Below, one piece after another: positions 1 to 8,119 of a stretch of 64,000 nucleotides of DNA (its first letter is position 1; every line of letters begins with the position of its first letter). Source of the DNA: Thermoanaerobaculia bacterium (GTDB taxonomy: Bacteria; Acidobacteriota; Thermoanaerobaculia; Gp7-AA8); NCBI GenBank assembly GCA_017883205.1, contig JADGNZ010000019.1, positions 44,918 through 108,917 on the forward strand. Reading direction: 5' to 3'. Below the pieces are notes generated by a model. It had not been told where the DNA came from and did not search any database. It saw only the letters and a program-made list of their open reading frames with translations. A program made the position numbers and the translations under genes.

Positions 1-332
1 GTGGCGTCGTTGGCGATGATGAGGCACTCGCGCTGTTGGATGCGGCCGATGCCGGTGATGATGCCGGCGGCCGGCGCGCCGTCGTCGTACATGCCGTTGG
101 CCGCCAGCGGCGAGAGCTCGAGGAAGGGGGTGTCGGGATCGAGAAGTGCCGCGATCCGTTCGCGCGGCGGCACTTTCCCCTGCTCCTTGTGGCGCGCAAC
201 GTACTTCGGCCCGCCCCCCTGCCGTGCCGCCGCCAGGCGCTGATTCAACTCATCGACGAGTGACTGCAGCGCACTGGCGTTGCGGCGAAAATCATCCGAA
301 TCCTTTTCGACGTGTGTCTCGAGTGGTTCCAT
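1..332 (-). CDS. Acyl-CoA carboxylase carboxyltransferase subunit (partial, N-terminus only)
   Basis: Reading the minus strand from an ATG at 332 gives an open frame that runs off the window edge. It includes the segments RHKEQGKVPPRERI and LDPDTPFLELSPLA, followed by GIGRIQQRECLIIAND. These match the N-terminal part of the biotin-dependent carboxyltransferase beta subunits of propionyl-CoA or methylcrotonyl-CoA carboxylase, which move the carboxyl group from biotin to acyl-CoA. An in-frame ATG at 353 is an alternative start. The methylmalonyl-CoA mutase B12 subunit lies just upstream on the same strand, so a propionyl-CoA to methylmalonyl-CoA route would fit. The acyl-CoA specificity cannot be decided from 110 residues. 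Confidence 0.85.
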   Translation of the reverse strand, partial: MEPLETHVEKDSDDFRRNASALQSLVDELNQRLAAARQGGGPKYVARHKEQGKVPPRERIAALLDPDTPFLELSPLAANGMYDDGAPAAGIITGIGRIQQRECLIIANDA

Positions 333-380
333 GCTTGCGGTCGCAGCGTACATGCGGGTGGCGCTGGCCGCAAGAACCGC

Positions 381-863
381 CTAGCGGCCGACCCAGAACT
401 CGGCGCGGCAGCCGTTCTTGACCCAGATTCCGCGGTCGTCATAACCCCACGTACGATTGAGCACGCAATTGGTCCGGCTCAACTGACGGGAAAGGCGAAC
501 GCCGCCTTCCGTGTCGACCGTGCATCGGTGCCTTGAGTCGTAGTCAGACTCGCAGGTGATCAAGCGGCCGCGACGATCGCGATCGCGATGGTCATCCCGG
601 TCTTCGTCGCGCTCGCGACGGACAACGAAGTCGGCGCGGCAGCCGTCGCTGACCCACACGCGGTGGCGTCCCTCGCGACCCCAGGTGCTGCCCTCGACGC
701 AGCCGGAAATGCTGAGCTGACGCTGGATCTCGACGCGGCCGAGCGTTTCAAAGGAGCACTCGTGGCGCCGGTTGTCTTTGGACTCGCAGCGAAACGTCTC
801 CGCGAAGACCGCCGTGGTGAACAACGAGACGATGATGACAAACCCGAACAATTTCGCTTTCAT
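381..863 (-). CDS. Secreted DUF3011 protein with two domain copies
   Basis: A 160-residue protein with a clear signal peptide (hydrophobic residues about 5-20, cleavage near AVFA-ET). Two homologous modules follow, about residues 24-80 and 102-158. Each carries the pattern C-x-S-(8)-C, an RQLS motif, W-G and a terminal GCRA-(D/E)-F. This is the DUF3011 pattern; its biochemical role is unknown. Four cysteines per module suggest disulfide-bonded periplasmic domains. A linker of about 20 residues rich in D and R (around 82-100) separates the modules. The gene ends 28 bp before the possible upstream start of the carboxyltransferase gene, so the two may be co-transcribed. Confidence 0.8.
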   Translation of the reverse strand: MKAKLFGFVIIVSLFTTAVFAETFRCESKDNRRHECSFETLGRVEIQRQLSISGCVEGSTWGREGRHRVWVSDGCRADFVVRRERDEDRDDHRDRDRRGRLITCESDYDSRHRCTVDTEGGVRLSRQLSRTNCVLNRTWGYDDRGIWVKNGCRAEFWVGR

Positions 864-893
864 GAAATCTCCCCCCGAAGATTGATTTGATGA

Positions 894-1292
894 CTACACA
901 TTCACGGCGCGTCGAATGGCGTCGACCGCCGTGGCAGTTGGTGTACCTGGAAGAAAAATCTCGCGGATGCCGATCGCTTTCATCTTCGGAATGTCCTTCT
1001 CCGGAATGATGCCGCCGGCGAAGACGACGATCGCTTCGGCGCTCTCTTCGTGCAGCAGGCGCATGATCTCGGGAAACAGTACGTTGTGCGCGCCGGACAG
1101 AATCGACAGGCCGATGGCATCGACGTCCTCCTGAACCGCCGCCGCCACGATCTGCTCCGGCGTCTGCCGCAGTCCGGTGTAGATCACTTCCATGCCGGCA
1201 TCGCGCAGCGCGCGGGCGATGATTTTCGCTCCGCGGTCGTGCCCATCGAGGCCAGGCTTGGCAATCAGTACTCGTATCTTTCGCTCGCTCAT
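894..1292 (-). CDS. Methylmalonyl-CoA mutase, cobalamin-binding subunit
   Basis: A stand-alone B12-binding domain of 132 residues. The start MSERKIRV at 1292 is preferred to the 15-residue longer form because the Rossmann strand IRVLIAKPG begins directly after it. The signature DGHDRGA (residues 16-22) contains the histidine that ligates cobalt in the DxHxxG motif; GLSILSGAH and VFAGGIIP are further family motifs. Together with a large catalytic subunit it would interconvert (R)-methylmalonyl-CoA and succinyl-CoA. The matching large subunit lacking a B12 domain is encoded at 32288-34060, so the enzyme is split and its genes are about 31 kb apart. The acetyltransferase upstream ends at 1303, 10 bp away. 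Confidence 0.9.
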   Translation of the reverse strand: MSERKIRVLIAKPGLDGHDRGAKIIARALRDAGMEVIYTGLRQTPEQIVAAAVQEDVDAIGLSILSGAHNVLFPEIMRLLHEESAEAIVVFAGGIIPEKDIPKMKAIGIREIFLPGTPTATAVDAIRRAVNV

Positions 1293-1302
1293 TAGCCGAA
1301 GT

Positions 1303-1905
1303 CTATCCTGAGGCGCTCGGCGACGAATTGTCAGCACGGAACTTCGAGAGGATCACGATGTCGTGGTAGCTCCCTTCGCGAAAGAAGTCGCGGCGGAGGA
1401 GGCCCTCCTGCACGAAGCCGAGCGCTTCCAGAACGTGTTTGGCGCGGTCGTTGTAGTCAAAGACGTTGATGCGCAACTTGCCGAGGTTCATCTCATCAAA
1501 GGCGAAACGGACGAGAGTCTGGATGGCGTCGCCGCCAAAGCCGCGGTTCCACGCCGTCGGCTCGCCGATGAACAGTCCGAACCAGGCAGTCTGCGAGACC
1601 CAGTCGATGTCGTGAATCGAAGCATTGCCGATGTGCGAACGGTCGTCGCGCCGCTCGATGGCGAAATGACGCTCGACATTGCTCGCGTGCATGGCCCGGT
1701 CGAGCCACTCGATCTCGTTCTGGAATGCGATCGGATAGCGCGTCTTCAACGTTCGCACGATGTTGGGATCGTTGATCCAGCGGTAACAGCGCTCGGCGTC
1801 GTCGCGCTCGAACGCGCGAAGGATCACGTGCTCGCCGGCGATCATGAAGCGCCGCCGCGTCGGCTCCTTTCCCTGGTCCGCGAAATCGCGTTCGGTTCGA
1901 GGCAT
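1303..1905 (-). CDS. GNAT-family N-acetyltransferase (RimJ/RimL-like)
   Basis: A 200-residue protein with the acetyltransferase pattern [17 protein letters not shown], then [20 protein letters not shown] (acetyl-CoA pyrophosphate-binding loop, motif A) and [17 protein letters not shown] (motif B). Resemblance is to ribosomal-protein or amino-sugar GNATs; the substrate is not determinable. Two starts are possible: ATG at 1905, which has a TATAAT hexamer only 8 nt upstream and would give a leaderless mRNA, or ATG at 1845 ([10 protein letters not shown]), which matches the usual family N-terminus. The gene lies just upstream of the B12 subunit on the same strand. Confidence 0.8.
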   Translation of the reverse strand: MPRTERDFADQGKEPTRRRFMIAGEHVILRAFERDDAERCYRWINDPNIVRTLKTRYPIAFQNEIEWLDRAMHASNVERHFAIERRDDRSHIGNASIHDIDWVSQTAWFGLFIGEPTAWNRGFGGDAIQTLVRFAFDEMNLGKLRINVFDYNDRAKHVLEALGFVQEGLLRRDFFREGSYHDIVILSKFRADNSSPSASG

Positions 1906-1935
1906 GTGGTCGGATTATATGAGAGCGGTTTGGTC

Positions 1936-1980
1936 CGCAGATGACGCAGATGAACGCAGATCCGACTCCCGACCCCCGAA
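1936..1980. repeat. Dispersed word-repeat fragments
   Basis: The short gap between the acetyltransferase and truB contains the word CGCAGATGACGCAGATGAAC followed directly by CCGACTCCCGACCCCCGA. The second word recurs as an arm of the inverted repeat at 9239-9290 and again near 57100. No gene is seen in this gap. Confidence 0.5.
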
Positions 1981-1991
1981 ACGCAACACCC

Positions 1992-2921
1992 TCATCCTGC
2001 TAACACAACCTTCGGCCTCACTTCGACCGGGCCGCCTTCGCGAAGGATGTTGACCACTTCGCCGATGACGACGAGCTGGTCTTCCGGATTGCCGAGGGCC
2101 AGGAGATCGCCTGCGCGCACCGCCTCGGGCGGCGTCATAATGATCGGTTGCCCTCGCATCAATTTCCCCTGTTGCGACCAGTCGATGCGCAAGCGTGGCA
2201 ACGGTAGCTCGACGTCCGAGAGCGACTGAAAATGCGGCGGCGTCATCAACTGCTCCGGCGGCGCGTTTTCCAGCGCTTCGTACGACAGCGCATCTTCGAT
2301 CCGGAAGTTGCCGATGGCCGTGCGCCGGAGCTCCTTGAGATGGGCTGGTACGCCGGCAGCCTCGCCCAGCTCGTGCGCGAGCGACCGAACGTACGTGCCT
2401 GCCGACGATCGGACGCGGAATCGCGCCGTAGATCCGGTCACGTTGATGATCTCGAACTCGTAGACGGTGACCGACTTCGGCGTTAGCGCGGCCACTTCGC
2501 CCTTGCGCGCCAGCTCGTAGGCGCGAACGCCGTTAACTTTCTTCGCGGAGAATTGCGGCGGCATCTGCTCGATCGCGCCGAGGAAGGGGGCGATGAGCGG
2601 GGTGAAATCGATGTGCTCGACGTTGACTTCCTTTGGCTCGCCGGCGGGCGTGCCGGCGGCATCGTACGAGTCGGTCGCCCATCCGAACTGGATGATGCCC
2701 TCGTACACCTTCTCCATCCCCATCAGATAGGCCTGCAACCGCGTGGCCTTTCCTACGCAGAGAACGAGCAAACCGGTTGCGAGCGGATCGAGCGTGCCGG
2801 TGTGCCCGACTTTCTTGATGTGCGAGCGCCGCCGGAACTTCTCGACGACGTCGTGCGATGTGATTCCTGTTTTCTTGTCGACCAGAAGCAAGCCGTCGAC
2901 GCGCGCGCGGGGTGGTTGCAT
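1992..2921 (-). CDS. truB: tRNA pseudouridine-55 synthase
   Basis: A 309-residue protein that isomerises U55 in the T-loop of tRNAs. The catalytic aspartate is in HTGTLDPLATG (D45); other TruB hallmarks are LLLVDKKTG near the N-terminus, the segment from QMPPQFSAKK to VRAYELAR, and SSAGTYVRSLAHELG. A C-terminal PUA-like segment ends in VRPKVVLAG. In many bacteria truB follows rbfA in the rimP-nusA-infB cluster. Here it keeps strand and order but is separated from rbfA by orn and the lipid-enzyme operon on the other strand. Confidence 0.95.
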   Translation of the reverse strand: MQPPRARVDGLLLVDKKTGITSHDVVEKFRRRSHIKKVGHTGTLDPLATGLLVLCVGKATRLQAYLMGMEKVYEGIIQFGWATDSYDAAGTPAGEPKEVNVEHIDFTPLIAPFLGAIEQMPPQFSAKKVNGVRAYELARKGEVAALTPKSVTVYEFEIINVTGSTARFRVRSSAGTYVRSLAHELGEAAGVPAHLKELRRTAIGNFRIEDALSYEALENAPPEQLMTPPHFQSLSDVELPLPRLRIDWSQQGKLMRGQPIIMTPPEAVRAGDLLALGNPEDQLVVIGEVVNILREGGPVEVRPKVVLAG

Positions 2922-2999
2922 GAGGGGGCGAAGGATAGTCCATCCGCCGAATCTTCGTCAGCGAATCAGGCATTCCAGCGAGCGCGGCGGCAGCGTACG

Positions 3000-3794
3000 A
3001 TGACGCCCGCCATGCACTGGACTGGCAACTTCGCCGTTCACTTCGCGTTCGAGACCGCCGGCTACATCGCCGCCATCATTATCTATGCGGTGCAACGCCG
3101 CCGCCGCGGCGACAGCGTGCCCGATGAGACCCGCGCCTCGGTGCTCGCCGGAGCGGCGGCCGGAGCGATGATCGGCACGCGGCTGCTCTACGTTCTCTGC
3201 GATCCCGCCAACAACATTCACAACATCCTCGGCGGCAAGACGATCGTCGGCGGGCTGCTCGGCGGATTGATTGGCGTCGAGCTCGTCAAGCGATTCCTCG
3301 GCGTTCGCCGCTCCACCGGAAACCTTTTCGTCGAGCCGCTGATCGCAGCGATGTGCATCGGACGCATTGGCTGCTTTCTGACCGGCCCGGCCGATCAGAC
3401 CGCCGGCAATCCGACGTCGCTGCCGTGGGGTATCGCCATCGCCGACGGCATCCCGCGCCATCCGGTCGCGTTGTACGAGATCGCGTTTCTCCTCGCGCTT
3501 GTTCCTCTGCTGCGCGTCATCAGGAGAAACGAGAGCAAGGGCATCGGGCCTTTGTCGCACGAAGGCGATACCTTCCGCATCTTCCTCGCGTCGTATCTTT
3601 TCTTCCGCCTCGGCGTCGATTTTCTCAAGCCCGATCCGCGCCCCATCCTCCTCGGCATGACCGCAATTCAATGGGCATGCGTCGCCGGATTGCTCTATTA
3701 TTTGAGCGTACTCTGCAATGACAACCGCGACCCGGCCCTACCTTTTCTACGACGCGGTCGTCTCCATCTGCACGACGTGCTTCCGCAAGATTGA
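3000..3794 (+). CDS. Divergent Lgt-like (prolipoprotein diacylglyceryl transferase family) membrane protein
   Basis: A 264-residue polytopic membrane protein starting MTPAMHWTG. It aligns by eye with Lgt: GGLLGGLIGVE, the arginine motif GRIGCF, the RHPVALYE segment and the C-terminal arginine in FRLGVDFLKPDP. The canonical GRxGNFxNGE signature is altered to GRIGCFLTGP, so the Asn/Asn/Glu positions are missing. The histidine normally before GGL (E. coli H103 in FHGG) is also replaced by a hydrophobic residue. It may therefore transfer or handle a lipid group other than the standard lipoprotein reaction. Its last 77 bp overlap the start of the next gene in a different frame, so the two are tightly coupled. 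Family assignment is fairly safe; the reaction is not. Confidence 0.75.
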   Translation: MTPAMHWTGNFAVHFAFETAGYIAAIIIYAVQRRRRGDSVPDETRASVLAGAAAGAMIGTRLLYVLCDPANNIHNILGGKTIVGGLLGGLIGVELVKRFLGVRRSTGNLFVEPLIAAMCIGRIGCFLTGPADQTAGNPTSLPWGIAIADGIPRHPVALYEIAFLLALVPLLRVIRRNESKGIGPLSHEGDTFRIFLASYLFFRLGVDFLKPDPRPILLGMTAIQWACVAGLLYYLSVLCNDNRDPALPFLRRGRLHLHDVLPQD

Positions 3795-5124
3795 CGGCAA
3801 GATCGTCTTCGAGGAAGGGCGCGTCTGCATGCTCAAACACTGCCCGACGCACGGATCGGAGCGCGTGTTGATGTCCGACGACGTCGACTACTACCGGCAA
3901 TGCCGCGAGATCTACCTCAAGCCACCGGAGATGCCACTGCGGCGCAACACACCGATCCGTTGGTCGTGCCCGTACGACTGCGGTCTCTGCCCCGATCACG
4001 AACAGCACAGTTGCATCTCGCTGATCGAAGTCACCGACGCCTGCAACCTTCGTTGTCCGATCTGCTACGCGGAGAGCGGCCCGGAGCGGCAGCATCACCG
4101 CTCGCTCGATCACATCGAAGCGATGCTCGATTCCGTGGTCGCGAACGAGGGTGAGCCGGATGTCGTGCAGATTTCCGGCGGCGAGCCGACGATCCATCCC
4201 GACTTCTTCGCGATCCTCGACGCCGCCAAACGGCGTCCGATCAAGCACCTCATGGTCAACACGAACGGCGTGCGCATCGCCCGCGACGCGGCATTCGTGG
4301 AGCGCCTGGCAACGAACAAACCGCTCTTCGAGATCTATCTGCAGTTCGACTCATTGCGTCCGAGGCCGCTGGAGATTCTGCGTGGCGCCGATCTGCGCGA
4401 GATCCGTATGAAGGCGCTCGAGCGGCTGAACGCGCTCGATATCTCGACCACGCTTGTCGTCACGTTGCAGCGCGGCGTCAACGACAGCGAGATCGGCGAG
4501 ATCATCGACTTCGCCCTGACGCAGCCATGCGTGCGCGGCGTGACGCTCCAGCCGGTGCAGGTCGCCGGACGGCTCGATGGCTACAACGACGGCGAGAACC
4601 GCCTCACGCTGTCCGAGGTGCGAAGAAAGGTCCTCGAGCAATCGACGCTCTTCGCGCCGGAAGATCTCATCCCTGTTCCCTGCCATCCCGATTCGCTCTG
4701 CATGGGCTACGCATTCAAAGGCGGCGGCGAGGTCGTGCCGCTGACGGGGCTGCTCGGACGCGATGCGCTGATCGACGGCAGCCGCAACACGATCGTCTTC
4801 GAGCGCGATCCCGCCGCGCGCGGCGCGTTCCTCAAGCTCTTCTCCACTGCACTCGGCTCCGAGTCACAGCCGCAGAAGTTGAAGGATCTCCTCTGTTGTC
4901 TGCCCCGCGTTCAGGGCGACATCAGCTACGGCAATCTCTTCCGCCTGCTGATCGTGGAGTTCATCGACGCGCAATCGTTCGATCTCCGCTCGATCAAGAA
5001 GACGTGCATCCACATCGTGCATCCCGACGGACGGCTGATCCCGTTCGATACCTACAATCTCTTTTACCGCGACGACCTCGAGACGACGCGTCTCGGGCCG
5101 CTGCGAGAATGGGCGGTGCGATGA
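3718..5124 (+). CDS. Radical SAM enzyme resembling tetraether lipid synthase (Tes/MJ0619 family)
   Basis: A 468-residue radical SAM protein. The SAM-cluster motif is C109-x3-C113-x2-C116 (TDACNLRCPICYAE). It is preceded by C84, C88, C91 and C99 (CPYDCGLCPDHEQHSC), and at the N-terminus by two cysteine pairs, C18/C21 and C37/C42. C-terminal cysteines occur in VPCHPDSLCMGYAF, LLCCLP and KKTCIHIVHPDG. This layout matches archaeal Tes, which holds several [4Fe-4S] clusters plus a rubredoxin-like iron and couples lipid tails into membrane-spanning lipids. Bacterial homologues are proposed to make membrane-spanning or branched GDGT-type lipids. The overlapping Lgt-like gene upstream and the small membrane protein downstream (ATGATGA overlap) support a lipid-related operon. 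Substrate specificity is inference. Confidence 0.85.
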   Translation: MTTATRPYLFYDAVVSICTTCFRKIDGKIVFEEGRVCMLKHCPTHGSERVLMSDDVDYYRQCREIYLKPPEMPLRRNTPIRWSCPYDCGLCPDHEQHSCISLIEVTDACNLRCPICYAESGPERQHHRSLDHIEAMLDSVVANEGEPDVVQISGGEPTIHPDFFAILDAAKRRPIKHLMVNTNGVRIARDAAFVERLATNKPLFEIYLQFDSLRPRPLEILRGADLREIRMKALERLNALDISTTLVVTLQRGVNDSEIGEIIDFALTQPCVRGVTLQPVQVAGRLDGYNDGENRLTLSEVRRKVLEQSTLFAPEDLIPVPCHPDSLCMGYAFKGGGEVVPLTGLLGRDALIDGSRNTIVFERDPAARGAFLKLFSTALGSESQPQKLKDLLCCLPRVQGDISYGNLFRLLIVEFIDAQSFDLRSIKKTCIHIVHPDGRLIPFDTYNLFYRDDLETTRLGPLREWAVR

Positions 5125-5468
5125 TGAGCGAAGTACCGACGAGCGAAGTTCCCTCTCCCGCGGCGGCTGCCCTGGCAACGCCGGCCCCGCCGAAATTCAA
5201 CGTCCTCGCCATGTTCGGAGGATTGGTGCTTTCCGTGGTGCTCGGCGCTATCGGGAACGTCGTGGCCGGTCTGATCGGCAGCGATTCTGGCGCCAAGATT
5301 CTCGGCTTCCTGATCGGCATCGTTCCCGGCGTGATCTTTGTGGGACTGGCCGCCCTCCTGCGCCGCAAGACCACCGCCTTCGCCACCGGACTGCTCATCG
5401 GCGGCTGCCTCGTCGGCCTGATCGGTGGGATCTGCGGAGCGTCGATGGTGGGGTTCAGTGTCCATTGA
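5121..5468 (+). CDS. Small membrane protein coupled to the radical SAM gene
   Basis: A 115-residue protein starting MMSEVPTSEV at an ATG that overlaps the stop of the radical SAM gene (ATGATGA), so it is translationally coupled. After a Pro/Ala-rich cytosolic N-terminus of about 30 residues there are three strongly hydrophobic, glycine-rich segments (about 36-58, 65-86 and 91-112), separated by GSDSGAK and RRKTT. The family was not recognised. Its position suggests a membrane partner of the lipid-modifying enzymes, which is inference only. Confidence 0.65.
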   Translation: MMSEVPTSEVPSPAAAALATPAPPKFNVLAMFGGLVLSVVLGAIGNVVAGLIGSDSGAKILGFLIGIVPGVIFVGLAALLRRKTTAFATGLLIGGCLVGLIGGICGASMVGFSVH

Positions 5469-5486
5469 TCGGGGGAGATACCCATC

Positions 5487-5551
5487 ACCACAGAGACACA
5501 GAGATCACTGAGATCGTCATTGCAACTCTATGATCTCTGCGTCTCTGTGGT
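5487..5551. repeat. Inverted repeat, ACAGAGACACAGAG family
   Basis: Two 21-nt arms, 5487-5507 and 5531-5551, match in 20 of 21 positions as inverted complements and are separated by 23 nt. The left arm begins ACCACAGAGACACAGAG. A related but more degenerate copy lies at 19778-19840. It sits between the small membrane protein gene and orn, and could form a hairpin in the transcript. Confidence 0.75.
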
Positions 5552-5582
5552 TCAGCATTCGCGTACTAAGCCAGGAGACTAC

Positions 5583-6143
5583 ATGCCGCAATCACCGAAA
5601 CGCAGCAAGAAACATCTCGTCTGGATGGACTGCGAGATGACTGGGCTCGATCCGGCCAAAGATGTTCTGCTCGAGATCGCAACGATCATCACGAACTACG
5701 ATCTGGAGATCATCGCTCGCGGGCCGGTGCTGGCGATTCGGCGTTCTGAGGCGGTGCTGGCGGCGATGGATGCCTGGAACCGGCGGACGCACAAGAAGAG
5801 TGGGTTGATCGAACGAGTGCTCACCGAAGGCGTCAGCACGGCCGAAGCGGAGCGGCAGACACTGGCGTTCGTAAAGAAGTACTGCTACGTCCGGACGGCG
5901 CCGTTGTGCGGGAACTCGATCGGGCAGGACAAGCGGTTCATCGCGAAGTACATGCCGCAGCTCGATGCGTTTCTGCACTACCGCACGGTCGACGTCAGCA
6001 CGATCAAGGTGCTGGTGAACGAGTGGTACGGCGAGAAGTACAAGTGCCCGAAGAAGCAGGAAGAGCATCGGGCGCTCGCGGACATCGAGGAGTCGATCGC
6101 CGAGCTGGCGCACTACCGGAAGCAGGTGTTCGTCAGGTCGTAA
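5583..6143 (+). CDS. orn: Oligoribonuclease
   Basis: A 186-residue DEDDh 3'-5' exonuclease that degrades 2-5 nt RNAs (nanoRNA, and pGpG from c-di-GMP breakdown) to mononucleotides. Motif ExoI is WMDCEMTGLDP, ExoII is GNSIGQDKRFIAKYMP, and the C-terminal H-x4-D is HRALADIEESIAEL. The start MPQSPKRSKK at 5583 has an AGGAG ribosome-binding site about 8 nt upstream. A longer frame from 5520 would translate the inverted repeat and is rejected. It converges with rbfA, 6 bp apart. Confidence 0.95.
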   Translation: MPQSPKRSKKHLVWMDCEMTGLDPAKDVLLEIATIITNYDLEIIARGPVLAIRRSEAVLAAMDAWNRRTHKKSGLIERVLTEGVSTAEAERQTLAFVKKYCYVRTAPLCGNSIGQDKRFIAKYMPQLDAFLHYRTVDVSTIKVLVNEWYGEKYKCPKKQEEHRALADIEESIAELAHYRKQVFVRS

Positions 6144-6149
6144 GCGCTC

Positions 6150-6518
6150 TCACGATTCTTCGTCGTCGCTCTTCGGCTCCTTGTTGATGTCGGTGAGCAG
6201 ATCTTCGATCCGGCCGGCGCGCATGGCCGTCTCGTCGAACTTGAAATCGAGCTCTGGGGTCGAGCGGAGACGGATCCGTTTTCCGAGCTGCGAGCGGATG
6301 AAGCCGCGCCGCTGATGGAGCTCTGCCACCATGTCCTTCGTTTCCTTTTCGTTCAGACCGCTGAGGAAGACGCGGGCGAAGTGAAGATCAGGGCTGACTT
6401 CGACGCCGGTGATGGAGATGAGTCCGAGCGGAAGATCAGTCAGCTCGAATCGGAAGACTTCGACGAGCGCGTCTCGTACGGACTCGCCAACGCGGGAGGT
6501 TCTGCGGGTTTTGCGCAT
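6150..6518 (-). CDS. rbfA: Ribosome-binding factor A
   Basis: A 122-residue KH-type protein that assists late 30S subunit maturation. The start MRKTRRTSRVGE at 6518 gives the normal RbfA length; the longer frame adds 32 arginine-rich residues with no homology. Typical features are ESVRDALVEVFRFELTDLPLG, VEVSPDLHFARVFLS and ELDFKFDETAMRAGRIEDLL. It would normally follow infB and DUF503 directly. Here four genes (two on each strand) separate it from DUF503. Confidence 0.9.
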   Translation of the reverse strand: MRKTRRTSRVGESVRDALVEVFRFELTDLPLGLISITGVEVSPDLHFARVFLSGLNEKETKDMVAELHQRRGFIRSQLGKRIRLRSTPELDFKFDETAMRAGRIEDLLTDINKEPKSDDEES

Positions 6519-6538
6519 CAGGCGGCGAGGATAACAAC

Positions 6539-7513
6539 TCAGAGCCCGTCGAGCATGCCTTTCTTCTTCCTGATCTCGCCGAGGCCGCTTGCGGCGATGA
6601 CCGGGCGCCACCACGGCTCGGTGGTCGAGGGCTGCCAGTTGCGGACTGCCTCGCGGCGAACTGGCGGTGGAGCGGGAACGAGCTCGTTGAGTCGGTCGAA
6701 GAGACGAGTGGCTTCATCGGGAGTGGCGAGTCGGAAAAGGTTCAGAAGCGTGAATGCGTCGCGCTTGCGGGCGAGCGAGAGGATCGTCGTCAGATCGTGT
6801 GCGTGCTTGAACTCGCGCGCGGCAACGCGAAAGCGCGGATCGGCATCGTCGAACACCGGGACGCTGATCTGACCTTCGGCGCTGATCGACGCCGACGCGC
6901 CCTGCGGAACGAGCGATTGCCACAGGCCGTCGCTCAGATCGACCCAGCCCGAGGTCACGCGCAACTCGCCGCTGCCTCCCGAGGCGATCGCGAGAACGTA
7001 TTCGCATCCGAGGTCGATGGCGCGGGCCTGCGGGGTGTCGACGACGAACACTCCGGGCGGCGACGTCGTCCTCGCGTGGATCACGCCGACGTCGAGCGCG
7101 AGGCGCTGGCGGCCCTTGCGGCTCTCGATCAGGCGAACGGTCGATGTGCCATCGACGTCGATGATGCCGACGCTGCGCGATTCCAGGCGAACGCGCGACC
7201 TGGAGTCGGTACGCAGAACATCACCGACGCGCAGCGGACGATCGGGCAGCGATGTCGCGCCGGCGATGGCCGTGGCCCTCCACTCGCCGGGCCGCGGCCG
7301 AAGGAGCAATGCCCAACCGATGACCACCGCGATGATTGCAGCGGCGGCAACCGCGAGCGGCCACCGGCGTCGACGTCGGATCACGGAGACGCGGCGAAAG
7401 TCGGGCATCGGCGCTGTGCTTCGATAGCGGGAGAGCAATGCCTCGAGCTGGCGGATGTCGGCATCCCCGCTTCCGTGCTCACCGCTGGCGTCCCACAGGT
7501 ATTCGTCGTTCAT
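6539..7513 (-). CDS. FecR-domain membrane protein (putative anti-sigma partner)
   Basis: A 324-residue protein with an N-terminal cytosolic segment of about 45 residues, an RRRRRW stop-transfer-like cluster, one transmembrane helix (about residues 52-72) and a periplasmic FecR-like domain (LRVGDVLRTDSRSRVRLE, then VGIIDVDGTSTVRL and VDTPQARAIDLGCEY). Its start overlaps the end of the ECF sigma factor gene by 4 bp (ATGA), the usual layout of a sigma factor with a membrane-bound regulator. A role as anti-sigma factor or signal transducer is inferred from this context. The C-terminal 100 residues are of unknown function. Confidence 0.75.
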   Translation of the reverse strand: MNDEYLWDASGEHGSGDADIRQLEALLSRYRSTAPMPDFRRVSVIRRRRRWPLAVAAAAIIAVVIGWALLLRPRPGEWRATAIAGATSLPDRPLRVGDVLRTDSRSRVRLESRSVGIIDVDGTSTVRLIESRKGRQRLALDVGVIHARTTSPPGVFVVDTPQARAIDLGCEYVLAIASGGSGELRVTSGWVDLSDGLWQSLVPQGASASISAEGQISVPVFDDADPRFRVAAREFKHAHDLTTILSLARKRDAFTLLNLFRLATPDEATRLFDRLNELVPAPPPVRREAVRNWQPSTTEPWWRPVIAASGLGEIRKKKGMLDGL

Positions 7514-8028
7514 GGGGCACTCCCGCCGAGCGCTTCGCGGAGGAGTTGCATTCCGCGATGCAGATTCACGCGCACGGATCCCGGCGTCAATCCTGTGCGT
7601 GCGGCGATCTCGGGGCCCGACATTCCTTCGACGAGCCTGAGCATCAGCGTCTCGCGATACGCCTCCGGTAGCGCGCGGATCACATCGAGTGCATGCGACG
7701 CTTCGGCGTCATCGCCCTGCGTTGGCCGCGTGGCGTATTGCTCATCGACCGCAATCGTCTCGGACCACTTGCGGCGGTGATCCTCCGCTGCGTTGCGCGC
7801 CATTCGCGCGATCCAGCCCGCGAACGCAGCGGGGTCGCGAAGCGAATCGAGTTTCGTGAGCGCCGCGATAAACACGTTCTGCGTCACGTCGTCAGCGTCG
7901 GCGGCAGGCAGCCGCCCGAGGAGAATCGAATGCACGACAGGCGCATATTTCACGTAGAGATCCTCGAAGGACGCAACGTCACCTGCCTGTGCGGCGAGAA
8001 CGAGCTCGGTGTCGGTGCGGGCAGACAT
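7510..8028 (-). CDS. ECF-type RNA polymerase sigma factor
   Basis: A 172-residue sigma-70 family protein. Region 2 covers ASFEDLYVKYAP to TQNVFIAALTKLDSLRD and WIARMARNAAEDHRR. Region 4, with its helix-turn-helix, is LPEAYRETLMLRLVEGMSG followed by EIAARTGLTPGSVRVNLHRG. It is translationally coupled to the FecR-like gene downstream. Its divergent upstream region contains a GTTAAC palindrome pair (8060-8075) that could be a control site. Target promoters are not evident. Confidence 0.9.
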   Translation of the reverse strand: MSARTDTELVLAAQAGDVASFEDLYVKYAPVVHSILLGRLPAADADDVTQNVFIAALTKLDSLRDPAAFAGWIARMARNAAEDHRRKWSETIAVDEQYATRPTQGDDAEASHALDVIRALPEAYRETLMLRLVEGMSGPEIAARTGLTPGSVRVNLHRGMQLLREALGGSAP

Positions 8029-8059
8029 CAGCGACTGTAGGACGCGCGCAGCGCCCGAA

Positions 8060-8075
8060 GTGTTAACACGTTAAC
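8060..8075. promoter_or_regulatory. GTTAAC palindrome pair between divergent genes
   Basis: GTGTTAACACGTTAAC contains a perfect 10-bp palindrome (GTGTTAACAC) and two GTTAAC hexamers 8 bp apart, midway between the sigma factor and lipoprotein genes. It is AT-rich relative to its surroundings and could be an operator. No family of regulator can be assigned. Confidence 0.3.
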
Positions 8076-8119
8076 GCTCGTCATCGTCGCGGCGTCCTTT
8101 CGCCAAAGGAGAGCTCATC

